A DNA stretch of 64,000 nucleotides from Tropicimonas marinistellae. Lineage in GTDB: Bacteria; Pseudomonadota; Alphaproteobacteria; Rhodobacterales; Rhodobacteraceae. The position numbers and the translations under genes were made by a program. The notes beneath the pieces are model-generated. The model saw nothing but the letters and a program-made list of their open reading frames with translations. It searched no databases and was not told where the DNA came from. Location: positions 372,001-436,000 of the forward strand of contig NZ_LNCI01000003.1 in assembly GCF_001509585.1 (NCBI RefSeq). The letters run 5' to 3'. Below are positions 36,846 to 47,098 of this stretch, piece after piece (within the stretch, counting starts at the first letter, position 1; every line of letters begins with the position of its first letter).

Positions 36846-37821
36846 TACGACGCTCAACAGCCCCGAGAAGGCGCGCAAGTCGGGGGGGCTGAACATTGCC
36901 CAGGTGCTGCATTCACCCCTGGTGCTGCCACTGGCCGGGCTGATCGTGGTTTCGATCCTCATGGGGTTGGCGAGCGAAAACTTCTTCAGCGTTTCCAATA
37001 TCATGAACGTACTCCGCCAGGTCTCTATCAACGGGATACTCGCGGTCGGCATGACGTTCGTCATCCTAACCGGCGGGATCGACCTTTCGGTCGGTGCGGT
37101 GATGGCGCTGTCCGGGACGATCTGCGCGGGACTCGTGGTGAACATGGGGCTTCCCGGCGCGGTCGGGCTCGCCGGCGGCATGCTGGTCGGCGTGGTCTTC
37201 GGACTCTTCAACGGGGCTCTCGTGGCCTGGGGCCGGATGCCCGCAATCATCGTGACGCTGGCCACAATGGGCGTCGCGCGTGGGCTTGGTCTCATCTACT
37301 CTGGCGGGTATCCGATCAGCGGCCTACCGCCCTGGATGTCGTGGTTCGGCATCGGCCGGATCGGGATTGTTCCGGTCCCGGTGATCCTGATGTTCGTGAT
37401 CTACGTGATCGCCTGGGTGCTTCTGCAACGGACCCCCTTCGGACGCCACGTCTATTCCATTGGTGGAAACGAGACGGCCGCGCGGCTCTCCGGCGTGAAG
37501 ACGCAATGGATCAAACTGGCGATCTACACCATCTCCGGGCTGACCTCGGCACTGGCGGCGGTCATCCTGACCGGGCGCCTGATGAGCGGCCAGCCCAATG
37601 CGGGTGTTGGCTTCGAGCTTGACGCGATTGCCGCCGTGGTGCTGGGCGGCACGGCCATCGCTGGCGGGCGCGGGCTGATCTTCGGAACGCTGATCGGCGC
37701 GGTCCTGCTCGGCATTCTGAACAACGGTCTGAACCTCATGGGGATCAACCCCTACCTGCAGGACGTGATCAAAGGCTTCATCATCCTGCTCGCCATCTAC
37801 ATCGGGCGCGAGTGGCGATGA
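36835..37821 (+). CDS. Sugar ABC transporter permease (RbsC type)
   Basis: A 328-residue membrane protein with about nine to ten hydrophobic segments. ATG 36835 ([12 protein letters not shown]) is used. Landmarks of the ribose-type permeases: [20 protein letters not shown], then [20 protein letters not shown] and, near the end, [20 protein letters not shown]. The pore is presumably a homodimer that accepts substrate from the binding protein encoded upstream. It overlaps the ATPase gene by 11 bases. Confidence 0.94.
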   Translation: MPHDTTLNSPEKARKSGGLNIAQVLHSPLVLPLAGLIVVSILMGLASENFFSVSNIMNVLRQVSINGILAVGMTFVILTGGIDLSVGAVMALSGTICAGLVVNMGLPGAVGLAGGMLVGVVFGLFNGALVAWGRMPAIIVTLATMGVARGLGLIYSGGYPISGLPPWMSWFGIGRIGIVPVPVILMFVIYVIAWVLLQRTPFGRHVYSIGGNETAARLSGVKTQWIKLAIYTISGLTSALAAVILTGRLMSGQPNAGVGFELDAIAAVVLGGTAIAGGRGLIFGTLIGAVLLGILNNGLNLMGINPYLQDVIKGFIILLAIYIGREWR

Positions 37822-38102
37822 TGAACGGGGCGGGGGTCGCAGCGGTATCGAGCGCGATCTCCCGCGGCATCCGGGGCGGTACCGCCCCGCGAGACCCGCC
37901 CGCACCGATTTAGGCCGTCCGCCCGGTTGGTATCGGGCCCGCGGAAATCGACCGACATGCACGAAGTGCAACCACCGCCGGGCGGTGGGCCAGTCGGGCT
38001 TTGCCGCGCACCAGGCATGTGACCGGCGCCCGATGGGCGGGCACCGATCCGGAATACCCCAGCCCGGCCTTGAGTGGTCGCGCAAAGATCGTGAGGAAAA
38101 CC
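37822..38102. other. 281-base gap between permease and SDR genes
   Basis: No gene. The stretch is GC-rich with several short inverted repeats but no T-run, so I cannot say whether transcription stops here or reads into the dehydrogenase genes. GTGAGGAAA precedes the next ATG. Confidence 0.35.
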
Positions 38103-38828
38103 ATGGATTTCAAGGGCAAAACTGTCATCGTCACAGGCGCTGGAAAGGGCATTGGCCGCGTCGCTGCACGCCTGCTGGCCGATCGTGGTGCCAGCATCGT
38201 CGGCATGAGCCGGACGCTGGATGAACTCGCCGGATTACCAGAGGAGACCGGCGCCCGTGTCATCGCCGCCGACTTCGCCGATGCCGCCTCTGTGCGCGGG
38301 GCGATGAAGGAGGCTGGAACCGCCGACTACCTCGTCAACTGCGCCGGTATCAATGTGCTGGAAACGGTGCTGGACATGACCGATGCCGGGTGCGACGCGG
38401 TTCTCAACATCAACCTGCGCGCGGCACTGATCGTCGCGCAGGAATTCGCACGCGCCCGCGTGGAGGCCGGCGGCGGCGGCGCCATCGTCAATATCACCTC
38501 GATTGCCGGCCACCGCGGCTTCCCGGAGCATGTGTGCTATGCGGCGTCCAAGGCTGGTTTGGAAGGCGCGACACGCGTGATGGCCAAGGAACTCGGGCCA
38601 CACGGTATCCGCGTGGTGGCGCTTGCGCCCACGATCACCATGACCGAACTCGCAGCCGAAGCATGGAGCGATCCGGTCAAGAGCGAGCCGATGATGGTGC
38701 GTCACCCCGTCGGCCGCTTCGCCGAGCCCGACGATATCGCGCGTGCCATCGCCATGCTGCTCAGCGACGACGCGGCCATGGTGACCGGCTCGGTTCTTTC
38801 GGTTGACGGCGGTTTCCTCGCCGTCTGA
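38103..38828 (+). CDS. SDR-family L-xylulose reductase-like dehydrogenase
   Basis: A 241-residue classical SDR. MDFKGKTVIVTGAGKGIGR gives the nucleotide-binding TGxxxGIG; NCAG is NCAGIN; the active site has ITSIAG (Ser) and CYAASKAG (YxxxK); the C-terminus is GSVLSVDGGF. The opening and overall length are like dicarbonyl/L-xylulose reductase. That enzyme interconverts L-xylulose and xylitol (or L-arabitol-derived ketoses), which fits a pentitol operon. The basic residues in SRTLDEL favour NADP, but cofactor and substrate are inference. Confidence 0.82.
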   Translation: MDFKGKTVIVTGAGKGIGRVAARLLADRGASIVGMSRTLDELAGLPEETGARVIAADFADAASVRGAMKEAGTADYLVNCAGINVLETVLDMTDAGCDAVLNINLRAALIVAQEFARARVEAGGGGAIVNITSIAGHRGFPEHVCYAASKAGLEGATRVMAKELGPHGIRVVALAPTITMTELAAEAWSDPVKSEPMMVRHPVGRFAEPDDIARAIAMLLSDDAAMVTGSVLSVDGGFLAV

Positions 38829-38863
38829 GCGGCCGCTTTCAACGTCAAACAAGGAGAATGAAA

Positions 38864-39595
38864 ATGGCTGAATCGCTCGAAGGCAAGATCGCCGCAATCA
38901 CCGGTGCCGCGTCCGGCATAGGGTTGGCCACGACCGAGGCGTTGATCGAGGCTGGCGCGACCGTCGTCATGGTGGATTACGATGAAAAGGCGTTGGCCGA
39001 GCAGACCGCCCGGCTCGGTGACAAGGCAATCGCGCAAGTCACCAACCTGATCGATCCCGATAGCTGCGCGGCGATGGTGCCGGAGATCCTGGAAAAGGTC
39101 GATCACGTCGATATCCTCTACTGCAACGCGGGGACCTATATCGGCGGCGATCTGGTGGAGACGGACACCGCCACCATCGATCGGATGCTCAACCTGAACG
39201 TGAATGCGGTGATGAAGAACGTGCGTGACATCGCACCGCACATGATCGAGCGTGGCACCGGGGATATCGTCGTAACCTGCTCCATCGCCGGGCATTTTCC
39301 GACCTATTGGGAACCCGTCTATGCCGGCTCCAAGTGGGCGGTGACCTGCTTCGTTCAGACGATGCGGCGCCAGATGATCCCGCATGGCATCCGCGTCGCG
39401 CAGGTCTCGCCGGGGCCGGTCATCTCCGCGCTCCTCGCCGACTGGCCGGAAGAAAACCTGCGCAAGGCCAAGGAATCCGGCTCGCTCATCGAGGCGTCCG
39501 AGGTGGCCGATGCGGTGATGTACATGTTGACGCGTTCTCGTACCGTCACGATCCGGGATATGTTGGTTCTGCCGACCAACTTTGACCGAGTCTGA
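38864..39595 (+). CDS. rbtD: Ribitol 2-dehydrogenase (SDR family)
   Basis: A 243-residue SDR. An AAGGAG at 38850-38855 fits ATG 38864 better than the ATG two codons upstream. Motifs: ITGAASGIG (NAD loop) with an acidic MVDYDEK after beta-2, favouring NAD; YCNAGTYIGGD; TCSIAGHFPTYWEPVYAGSK with Ser, Tyr and Lys of the active site. The sequence pattern, including PVYAGSKWAVTCFVQTMRRQ, is that of ribitol 2-dehydrogenases, converting ribitol to D-ribulose. The ribulokinase-type gene immediately downstream completes a two-step entry into the pentose phosphate pathway. Confidence 0.85.
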   Translation: MAESLEGKIAAITGAASGIGLATTEALIEAGATVVMVDYDEKALAEQTARLGDKAIAQVTNLIDPDSCAAMVPEILEKVDHVDILYCNAGTYIGGDLVETDTATIDRMLNLNVNAVMKNVRDIAPHMIERGTGDIVVTCSIAGHFPTYWEPVYAGSKWAVTCFVQTMRRQMIPHGIRVAQVSPGPVISALLADWPEENLRKAKESGSLIEASEVADAVMYMLTRSRTVTIRDMLVLPTNFDRV

Positions 39596-39603
39596 CGCCT
39601 GCG

Positions 39604-39633
39604 CCGCGGCTGCCTCCTCCCGGGCAGCCGCGG
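39604..39633 (+). terminator. Strong GC hairpin between ribitol dehydrogenase and kinase genes
   Basis: An 11-base perfect stem (39604-39614 with 39623-39633, eight-base loop) directly after the dehydrogenase stop. There is no T-run, so it may attenuate or protect mRNA rather than end transcription. Confidence 0.55.
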
Positions 39634-39696
39634 TCCGGGGCTTGCGTCCGGAGATCTCGTTCGAGGCCCGTCGATCAGGATAATGGAGTAACGAAA

Positions 39697-41310
39697 ATGA
39701 CCCAATTCTACATGGGTATCGACGTCGGAACAGGCAGTGCCCGGGCCGGCGTTTTTGATTCTGCAGGGACCTTGTTGGGGACCGACAAGCGCGACATCAC
39801 CCTCTTTCAGGAGCCCGGCTCCATTGTCGAGCAATCCTCCGACGAGATCTGGGCGGCTGTGTGCAGTGCCAGCAAGGGCGCTATCGCTGCTGCGGGTGTC
39901 GATCCGGCCGCGATCAGGGGCGTCGGTTTCGATGCGACCTGTTCGCTCGTGGTGTTGGGGGAGGGGGGCGCGCCGCTCGCCGTCGGTCCATCCGATGAAC
40001 CGTCGCGCAACATCATCGTCTGGATGGACCATCGGTCGGTCGCGCAGGCGGAGCGGATCAACGCCATGGGTCACCGGGTACTGGACTATGTCGGTGGACG
40101 CATCTCGCCGGAGATGGAGACGCCCAAGCTCTTGTGGCTTAAGGAAAACCGCCCGAACACATTTGATGCGGCCTGGCGATTCTTCGATCTCACCGATTTC
40201 CTCACCTGGAAATCCACCGGCAGCGAGGCGAGGTCGATCTGCACCGTTACCTGCAAGTGGACCTACATGGGGCACGAGGCCGCCTGGGACGAAAGCTATT
40301 TCAGGGAGATTGGACTTGGGACCTTCGCCGACGAAGGATTCATCCGTATCGGTACCGAGGTCGTGGAACCTGGAACACCGCTTGGCGGCGGGTTGACGGA
40401 GGCCGCAGCAGCGGACCTGGGGTTGGTGGCCGGCACGAAGGTTGGCGCCGGACTGATCGATGCCCATGCCGGAGGTATCGGGACTGTCGGTGCAGAGGGA
40501 GCCGGCGGGCCGGAGGCCAACCTTGCCTTTGTCTTTGGTACCTCGTCCTGCACGATGACGACCACGCGGGACCCGGTTTTCGTGCCCGGAGTCTGGGGAC
40601 CGTATTACTCGTCGATGGTGCCGGGTACGTGGCTCAACGAGGGCGGGCAATCCGCGGCCGGTGCAGCAATCGCGCAGTTGCTCACCCATCATCCCGCGAC
40701 CGCGGAAGCTTCAGATGCTGCGAAGGCAGCGGGCAAGTCCCTTCCGGATTGGTTGGCGGAGCGTGCGACGGACGCCGGAAAATCCGCGGCCGGGGCGGCC
40801 CGGCTTGCGGACGGCGTTCACGTGGTGCCTGAGTTCCTCGGGAACCGCGCGCCTCACGCCGATCCGCATACCCGTGCCGTGATTGCCGGGCTCGGGATGG
40901 ATAGCGATGTCGACAGCCTTGTACGCCTCTACATCGCCGGTATTTGCGGGTTGGGCTATGGGCTGCGCCAGATCATCGACACGCAGGCCGAGAATGGTGC
41001 GCACATCAAGACCATCGTCATCAGTGGTGGCGCGGGGCGGAGCGATCTGGTGCGCCAGTTGCTTGCCGATACGACGGGCGTGCCCGTTGCGGCGCCCAAG
41101 ACGGAAGAGCCGGTCTTGCTGGGCTCGGCGATACTTGGCGCGGTGGCGGCAGGTGGTTTCTCCGACATGCCTGCGGCGATGGCGGCGATGTCGGCCAACG
41201 CGGCTGAATACAAGCCGAGTGGGGCGGATGTTCGCGCCTACCATGATCGCCGGTTCGAGATGTATGGGAAATTCCAGGCGCTCGCCCGAGAGGCGGCCGT
41301 CCGGGATTGA
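39697..41310 (+). CDS. FGGY-family pentulose kinase, D-ribulokinase type
   Basis: A 537-residue FGGY kinase. N-terminal YMGIDVGTGSARAGVFD, then GVGFDATCSLVVL and NIIVWMDHRSVAQAERIN, the hallmark of the long FGGY-type ribulokinases. The substrate region has GLIDAHAGGIGTVGAEG, and the C-terminal signature is KTIVISGGAGRSDLVRQLL. The enzyme should make D-ribulose-5-phosphate from D-ribulose formed by the ribitol dehydrogenase encoded upstream. L-ribulose or xylulose are less likely because xylB is separate. Length fits the subfamily. GGAG lies ten bases before the ATG. Confidence 0.87.
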   Translation: MTQFYMGIDVGTGSARAGVFDSAGTLLGTDKRDITLFQEPGSIVEQSSDEIWAAVCSASKGAIAAAGVDPAAIRGVGFDATCSLVVLGEGGAPLAVGPSDEPSRNIIVWMDHRSVAQAERINAMGHRVLDYVGGRISPEMETPKLLWLKENRPNTFDAAWRFFDLTDFLTWKSTGSEARSICTVTCKWTYMGHEAAWDESYFREIGLGTFADEGFIRIGTEVVEPGTPLGGGLTEAAAADLGLVAGTKVGAGLIDAHAGGIGTVGAEGAGGPEANLAFVFGTSSCTMTTTRDPVFVPGVWGPYYSSMVPGTWLNEGGQSAAGAAIAQLLTHHPATAEASDAAKAAGKSLPDWLAERATDAGKSAAGAARLADGVHVVPEFLGNRAPHADPHTRAVIAGLGMDSDVDSLVRLYIAGICGLGYGLRQIIDTQAENGAHIKTIVISGGAGRSDLVRQLLADTTGVPVAAPKTEEPVLLGSAILGAVAAGGFSDMPAAMAAMSANAAEYKPSGADVRAYHDRRFEMYGKFQALAREAAVRD

Positions 41311-41357
41311 ACCCGAACCGGTCTCGGTCCGTCCATCTGGCATCTAAAGGAGCTGAC

Positions 41358-42062
41358 ATGCCGCCAGTGCAAGCCATTCTCTTTGATCTCGACGGCTGCC
41401 TTGTCGACAGCGAGCCACTGTCGCTGGCCGCGCTTGCTGCCGAAATTCGCGCGGCCGGTCTTGCCGAAGTGACGTTCGAAGACATGCGGGATCGCTACCT
41501 CGGGGTGTCGATGCCGCTTGTCTGCGAGGAGGTGTCACAGCGCCTCGGCCGCCCCTGTCCGCCGGATTTCCGGGAGAACTACGTGCGGCGCCTGTTTGCC
41601 GCCTACGACGAGACCCTGCCGCGGATTGAGGACATGGTCGAGGTTCTGGACCGGTTTCAGGACGAGGGACTGGCAACATGCATCGTGTCCGGCGGCGGGC
41701 TCTCGCGGATCCGCCACACGCTCGACCGGGCCGGGCTGTCGGCCCGGTTCGGCCCGCGGATATACAGTGGCGAGGAGGTACCCTGCGGCAAACCTGCGCC
41801 TGACCTCGTATTGCACGCGGCCGCCGAGCTTGGTGTGGAGCCGCGATCCTGTGTCGTGATCGAGGACTCGCCCCATGGCATCGTCGGCGCAATCGCGGCC
41901 GGAATGCGAGCGATTGGCTTCACCGGGGGGCAGCACCTCGAAGGGATCCGGGACCAGCATGCGAAAGTGCTGCGCGATGCGGGCGCGGAATTCGTTTCGG
42001 AACAGGCGTCCGAGCTCTTTTTCGCGGCGCGGCCCTTTGATCGGGCGGCGGGGCAGAACTGA
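41358..42062 (+). CDS. HAD-superfamily phosphatase (beta-phosphoglucomutase/sugar-phosphatase-like)
   Basis: A 234-residue HAD protein. Motif I is ILFDLDGCLVDSEPL with nucleophile Asp10 and acid/base Asp12; motif II CIVSGGG; motif III Lys in PCGKPAPDLVL; motif IV VIEDSPHGIVGA. A helical cap follows motif I. It likely dephosphorylates a sugar or polyol phosphate, for example to relieve accumulation of toxic pentitol phosphates, but substrate is not defined. AAAGGAGC precedes ATG 41358. It closes the pentitol block and is convergent with the LuxR-type gene. Confidence 0.85.
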   Translation: MPPVQAILFDLDGCLVDSEPLSLAALAAEIRAAGLAEVTFEDMRDRYLGVSMPLVCEEVSQRLGRPCPPDFRENYVRRLFAAYDETLPRIEDMVEVLDRFQDEGLATCIVSGGGLSRIRHTLDRAGLSARFGPRIYSGEEVPCGKPAPDLVLHAAAELGVEPRSCVVIEDSPHGIVGAIAAGMRAIGFTGGQHLEGIRDQHAKVLRDAGAEFVSEQASELFFAARPFDRAAGQN

Positions 42063-42144
42063 TCCGGTTCGCCTGTCCAAATCGATTCAATGTGAGCTGA
42101 GGGTGACGCCTGGCGGGGGCGTACCAAATTCCGTCGGCCGCGAA

Positions 42145-42990
42145 TTACTCTGACAACAATGGCATGACGAGCGAGAACAATTCAGCCTGCGAGGAGATCC
42201 CGCACTTGCGATAGAGCTGTTTGCGGAAAACCTTCACCGTTTGCGGGCTTATCCCCAAACGCAGCCCGATGGAAACGGAGCTGTGTCCGCGCAGGATGAG
42301 CAGGGCCACTTCCGATTGGCGTTGGCTGAGGGAGATGCCGTTGCGCACCACGAGTTCGTCGCGGAGTCGCCGAACGAGCGCGGCGTCCGTGTAGTCGCCG
42401 CTGGAGGAGAGGCCGGCCCATTGCTTTCTGATCAACCCGCAGGCAATCGCGCTCAGTCTTTGTGCAACCTCTAGGTCGCGAGGCGAAAAGACCCGTCCCG
42501 AACTCGAGTCGCGACCGAGGCAGATTTGAACGGAAACGCCATCTGCCGGGTAGGCCACATAGGCGACTTCGTCGATCAATGTCGTGCGGCGATAGTAGCT
42601 TGCGTAGTACTCGTTTCGCTGGAACTGGTCAGGCGCGAATTCACGCAAGCGATAGAGCCCCTCTGCAACCCTCGCCACATGTAACTCATGGAACGGGTCC
42701 AGAAGGTAAGCGCCTGAAATATAATCTGTTTCTATCTTCTCGTGGACCTGCGGCATGCGCGATTGCGTGAACAGGATCTCCGGGCGGCGGGTTTGGAAAT
42801 ACGCCAGCATTGTCGTATTATCGATCTCGAAACTACGGTGCAGCCAGCCATAGAGAGCGGCGGTAAAACCCTCTGTCCCAAGGGCTGAGATTGCGGCGCC
42901 GAGATGTGCCTCGGTTGCGTTTGGCAGGGCTCTGATAATACCCCCTTGGGGGTATATACCCCCCGTTGAGCCGGTCTTTAGCGTTATCAT
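42145..42990 (-). CDS. LuxR-family transcriptional regulator
   Basis: About 281 residues. The C-terminal 65 residues form a LuxR/GerE helix-turn-helix: [20 protein letters not shown], then [20 protein letters not shown]. The N-terminal 200 residues show no receiver-type phosphorylation site and no clear autoinducer-binding signature; a segment [20 protein letters not shown] is typical of a group of alphaproteobacterial LuxR regulators near polyamine and amine genes. The ATG at 42990 puts GGGGGTAT palindromes inside codons 10-18, which is unusual; a later non-ATG start is possible. It is divergent from the potABCD-like operon and likely regulates it. Confidence 0.82.
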   Translation of the reverse strand: MITLKTGSTGGIYPQGGIIRALPNATEAHLGAAISALGTEGFTAALYGWLHRSFEIDNTTMLAYFQTRRPEILFTQSRMPQVHEKIETDYISGAYLLDPFHELHVARVAEGLYRLREFAPDQFQRNEYYASYYRRTTLIDEVAYVAYPADGVSVQICLGRDSSSGRVFSPRDLEVAQRLSAIACGLIRKQWAGLSSSGDYTDAALVRRLRDELVVRNGISLSQRQSEVALLILRGHSSVSIGLRLGISPQTVKVFRKQLYRKCGISSQAELFSLVMPLLSE

Positions 42991-43007
42991 TGTCAATCTG
43001 GGGGTAT
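42938..43007. promoter_or_regulatory. Clustered GGGGGTAT/ATACCCCC inverted repeats at the luxR-potA junction
   Basis: Four copies of an eight-base unit are visible: ATACCCCC at 42938-42945, GGGGGTAT at 42948-42955, ATACCCCC at 42956-42963 and GGGGGTAT at 43000-43007. The second and third make a perfect 16-base palindrome (42948-42963); the first and second make an inverted repeat with a two-base centre. The last copy is 17 bases before the potA ATG. This is the arrangement of an operator for a dimeric regulator, probably the divergently encoded LuxR-type protein. Confidence 0.7.
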
Positions 43008-43023
43008 GCCGCAAGAGGGGTCG

Positions 43024-44096
<1,073 letters not shown>

Positions 44097-44097
<1 letters not shown>

Positions 44098-45014
44098 TGG
44101 CCGCGGCCGCGCCGGCCGGCGCAACCCGATCCGAGATCTACCGTGGCAACGGCCCGCGGTTAATGCTGCCCGTCTGGGCTTTCATCGGCATTTTCCTGGT
44201 CCTCCCCGTATTGCTGATGGCGATCTATTCCTTCCTCACCAAGGAATTCCGTGGTGGAGTGATCTGGGAAATCACACTTGCGGCCTACGACCAGTTCTTC
44301 CTCGACCGGGGCCTTTTCGGCGACGAGCCGCCGCAGATCGAGTGGACGTATATCGGCATTTTCTGGCGTTCGATCTGGCAGGCGGGGCTCGCAACGTTTT
44401 TTTGCCTGCTGATCGGCTTCCCGACGGCTTGGTTCATCGCCACCCGGAATGCGGCGGTGCGGCCCGTATGGCTGTTTCTCGTCACCATTCCCTATTGGGT
44501 GAACCTGCTGATCCGCACGGTTTCGATGAAATTCCTGATCCGCGATACCGGCCCGCTCAACGAGTTCCTGCTCTGGCTTGGCGTGATCTCCGAGCCGTTG
44601 TCGCTCATCAACACAAACTTCGCTGTGCAGCTCGGGCTCTTCTACTCCTATCTGCCATTCATGGTCCTGCCGGTCTATGCCGCGGTTGAGCGCTACGATT
44701 TTGCGCTGTCGGAGGCCGCCGCAGACCTCTACGCGGACAACTGGACGACCCTGCGGCTCGTAATCCTGCCGGTGGTCAAGCCCGGTATCGTGGCGGGGTG
44801 CATTCTCGTTTTCGTTCCCTCGCTCGGCGCGTTTCTCGCACCCGACCTGCTCGGAGGCGCCAAGACCTTCATGATCGGATCGCTCATTGAGGAGCAGTTC
44901 AAGGGCGCGGCGGGAAACTGGCCCTTTGGGGCGGCAGCCGCGATGATCCTTTTGACCATCGTTTTGGGGGTGCTGCTGTTGCATGCCCGAGCGCAAGCGA
45001 AAGGGGGGCGGTGA
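44097..45014 (+). CDS. potB: Polyamine-type ABC transporter permease (PotB-like)
   Basis: A 305-residue permease with six main TM segments. The start overlaps the potA stop (TGATG). It has the inner-membrane permease EAA loop (ALSEAAADLYADNWTTLRLV ... LPVVKPGIVAG) that docks to the ATPase, and NLLIRTVSMKFLIRDTGPLN as in PotB proteins. It pairs with the PotC-like permease. Substrate is inferred from family and gene context, not from the sequence itself. Confidence 0.9.
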
Positions 45015-45234
45015 TGGGGTTCCGGCAGAATTTCGAACCGTGTCGGCTCGGCGCGCTGAAACGCCCGTTAACAAGCCCAAGGCGCCGGACGAACGCTTTG
45101 TCACCCATCCGCGCAACTCGGATGTTCGCAGGCTTTGGCTGCACTAAAGCGCCCCGTTCGGATGTCGCCGCGCCCCCTCGCGGCCAGGTGCTCGCCCGGC
45201 GCGTGGGTGGCGATCAGCCCGGGGGCCGTTGCCG

Positions 45235-46044
45235 ATGATCAAACCCCTCGATTTGCGCCGCTTCACGGGTTTCCGCGCCCTGACGATCCTCTGCCTCGTC
45301 GTGCTCTACGCGCCTCTGATCATCGTCGCGATCTACAGTTTCAACGACAGCACCTCGATCACCCGGTGGGGCGGCTTCTCGCTCAAGTGGTACGTGGATG
45401 TCTTCACCGGGCCCGATGCGCCGAAATTCCGCAACGCGGCAATCAATTCCTTCACCATCGCCATTGGTGCGGCGACCTGCGCCACTATCATCGCCACGGC
45501 TGCCGCCGTCGCCATGAACCGTGCCGGGCGCTTCAGGGGCAAGGTGGCGAGCCTTGCGCTCATCAACCTGCCGCTGATGGTGCCGGAGATCGTCACGGCC
45601 GTTGCCTCGCTGATCTTCTTCATCACCATCGGGTTCAAGACCGGGTTGATGACCATTTTCATTGCCCACCTCGTCTTCTGCATCCCGTTCGCCTATCTGC
45701 CGATTTCGGCGCGGATGCAATCTGTGCCGGATGTCTACGAACAGGCGGCGATGGATCTCTATGCGACACCCTGGGAAGCCTTCCGGCTGATCCTGCTGCC
45801 ACTGATGATCCCGGGCATTCTCTCGGGCTTCCTGCTCGCCTTCATCATCTCGCTCGACGATTTCCTGATCACGAACTTCGTCAAGGGTGCGGGGATCGAG
45901 ACCCTGCCCACGGCGATTTTCGGATCGGTCAAACAGGGCATCAAGCCCAACATCATGGCCATCTCGACGCTGCTTCTTGGCGTCTCGGTGGTCTTCGTCA
46001 CGCTCTCCTGGTTCATCGGCCGGGCGGGTCAATCAAAAAACTAA
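45235..46044 (+). CDS. potC: Polyamine-type ABC transporter permease (PotC-like)
   Basis: A 269-residue permease with six TM segments. ATG 45235 ([10 protein letters not shown]) is chosen over a TTG six bases earlier. Typical PotC features: [20 protein letters not shown], with the conserved Tyr-Ser-Phe-Asn segment, and the EAA loop [21 protein letters not shown] gap of 220 bases separates it from potB, which is unusual for this operon type. Forms the heterodimeric pore with PotB. Confidence 0.9.
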   Translation: MIKPLDLRRFTGFRALTILCLVVLYAPLIIVAIYSFNDSTSITRWGGFSLKWYVDVFTGPDAPKFRNAAINSFTIAIGAATCATIIATAAAVAMNRAGRFRGKVASLALINLPLMVPEIVTAVASLIFFITIGFKTGLMTIFIAHLVFCIPFAYLPISARMQSVPDVYEQAAMDLYATPWEAFRLILLPLMIPGILSGFLLAFIISLDDFLITNFVKGAGIETLPTAIFGSVKQGIKPNIMAISTLLLGVSVVFVTLSWFIGRAGQSKN

Positions 46045-46072
46045 CCACGATATCCAACAGCGGAGTAACGCC

Positions 46073-47098
46073 ATGAAAACCTTTCTGACCACCACGGCCC
46101 TCGCGCTCGCCCTTGCGGGCACTGCCCACGCCGAAGGAAAGCTCTCGATCTATCACTGGTTCGAGTACATCCCGCAAGAACTGCTCGACAAGTTCGCCGC
46201 GGAATACGACGTCGAGGTCACGATGGACACCTACGACAGCAACGAGGCGCTTCTGGCGGCGCTCAAGGCGGGCAAGCTTGGCGAATACGACGTCGCGGTG
46301 CCGGGTGACTACATGGTCAAGATCATGGGCGACGAGGGGATGCTGGACACGTTCGAGCCCTCCGAACTGTCGAACTTCGGCAATATCGAGGATCAGTGGC
46401 TCGACGTCGCCTTCGATCCCGGCCGCAAATCCTCCATCCCTTACCAGTGGGGCTCGACATCGTTTTCGGTTAACAAGGAGGTCTATGGCGGCGATCTCGA
46501 CAGCCTCGGGCTGATCTTCGAGCCGCCGGCGGAACTGAAGGGCAAGATCAACGTGCTCGACACCGCGGGCGAGACGCTGACGCTCGCCTCGCTTTACCTT
46601 GGCATCCCGCAATGCACCGCCGACCGCGACCAGCTCAAGGCGCTCAACGATCTGGTGCAGACCGCCAAGGCCGATTGGGCCTCCTTCGGCTCCGATGTCG
46701 CCAAGGACGTGCTGGTCTCCGGCGACGCTGCGGCCGGCATGATCTGGTCCGGCTTTTCGGCCAAGGCCCGTTCGGAAGGCGCGCCGATCGAGTATGTCTT
46801 CCCCAAGGAAGGCATGATCGTTTGGATGGACAACGTTGTCCTGCTGAAGGATGCCCCGAACCGCGACAACGCGCTGAAATTCATGAACTTCCTGCTGGAG
46901 CCCGAAAACGCGGCGGCCGTGACGAACTACGCCCAGTATACCGCAGGCGTGAAGGATGTCGCGCCATTGCTCGACCCGGAGGTCGCCAACTCGCCGGAAT
47001 CCAACCCGCCGGAAGGGGTGACCGGTGTCTTTGTGGAAGCCTGCCCGGAAGAGGTGCAGGTCATGTACGACGCGATCTGGACGAACCTGAAGAAGTGA
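46073..47098 (+). CDS. potD: Polyamine-type ABC transporter substrate-binding protein (PotD/PotF-like)
   Basis: A 341-residue periplasmic protein. ATG 46073 gives a 20-residue signal peptide (ALALAGTAHA cleavage). The mature chain starts GKLSIYHWFEYIPQELLDKF, close to PotD/PotF openings (YNWxxYIP), with DTYDSNEALLAALKAG and IPYQWGSTSF, the latter the region that contacts the ligand. It supplies the PotABC complex with a polyamine (putrescine or spermidine likely). The stop overlaps the GTG start of the nitrilase gene, so uptake and metabolism are co-translated. Confidence 0.9.
   Translation: MKTFLTTTALALALAGTAHAEGKLSIYHWFEYIPQELLDKFAAEYDVEVTMDTYDSNEALLAALKAGKLGEYDVAVPGDYMVKIMGDEGMLDTFEPSELSNFGNIEDQWLDVAFDPGRKSSIPYQWGSTSFSVNKEVYGGDLDSLGLIFEPPAELKGKINVLDTAGETLTLASLYLGIPQCTADRDQLKALNDLVQTAKADWASFGSDVAKDVLVSGDAAAGMIWSGFSAKARSEGAPIEYVFPKEGMIVWMDNVVLLKDAPNRDNALKFMNFLLEPENAAAVTNYAQYTAGVKDVAPLLDPEVANSPESNPPEGVTGVFVEACPEEVQVMYDAIWTNLKK

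Noticed and set aside
34326-37295. A 989-codon open frame on the minus strand
   Set aside because: It runs antisense to the binding-protein, ATPase and permease genes, all of which have clear motifs; high GC leaves long antisense frames open.
39604-39633. Hairpin as a definite transcription terminator
   Set aside because: The stem is strong but no T-run follows, and the kinase downstream belongs functionally to the same pathway; kept only as a hairpin of uncertain role.
45135-46076. A 313-codon plus-strand frame over potC
   Set aside because: It is an alternative frame of potC with no membrane character, while the potC frame has six TM segments and the EAA loop.
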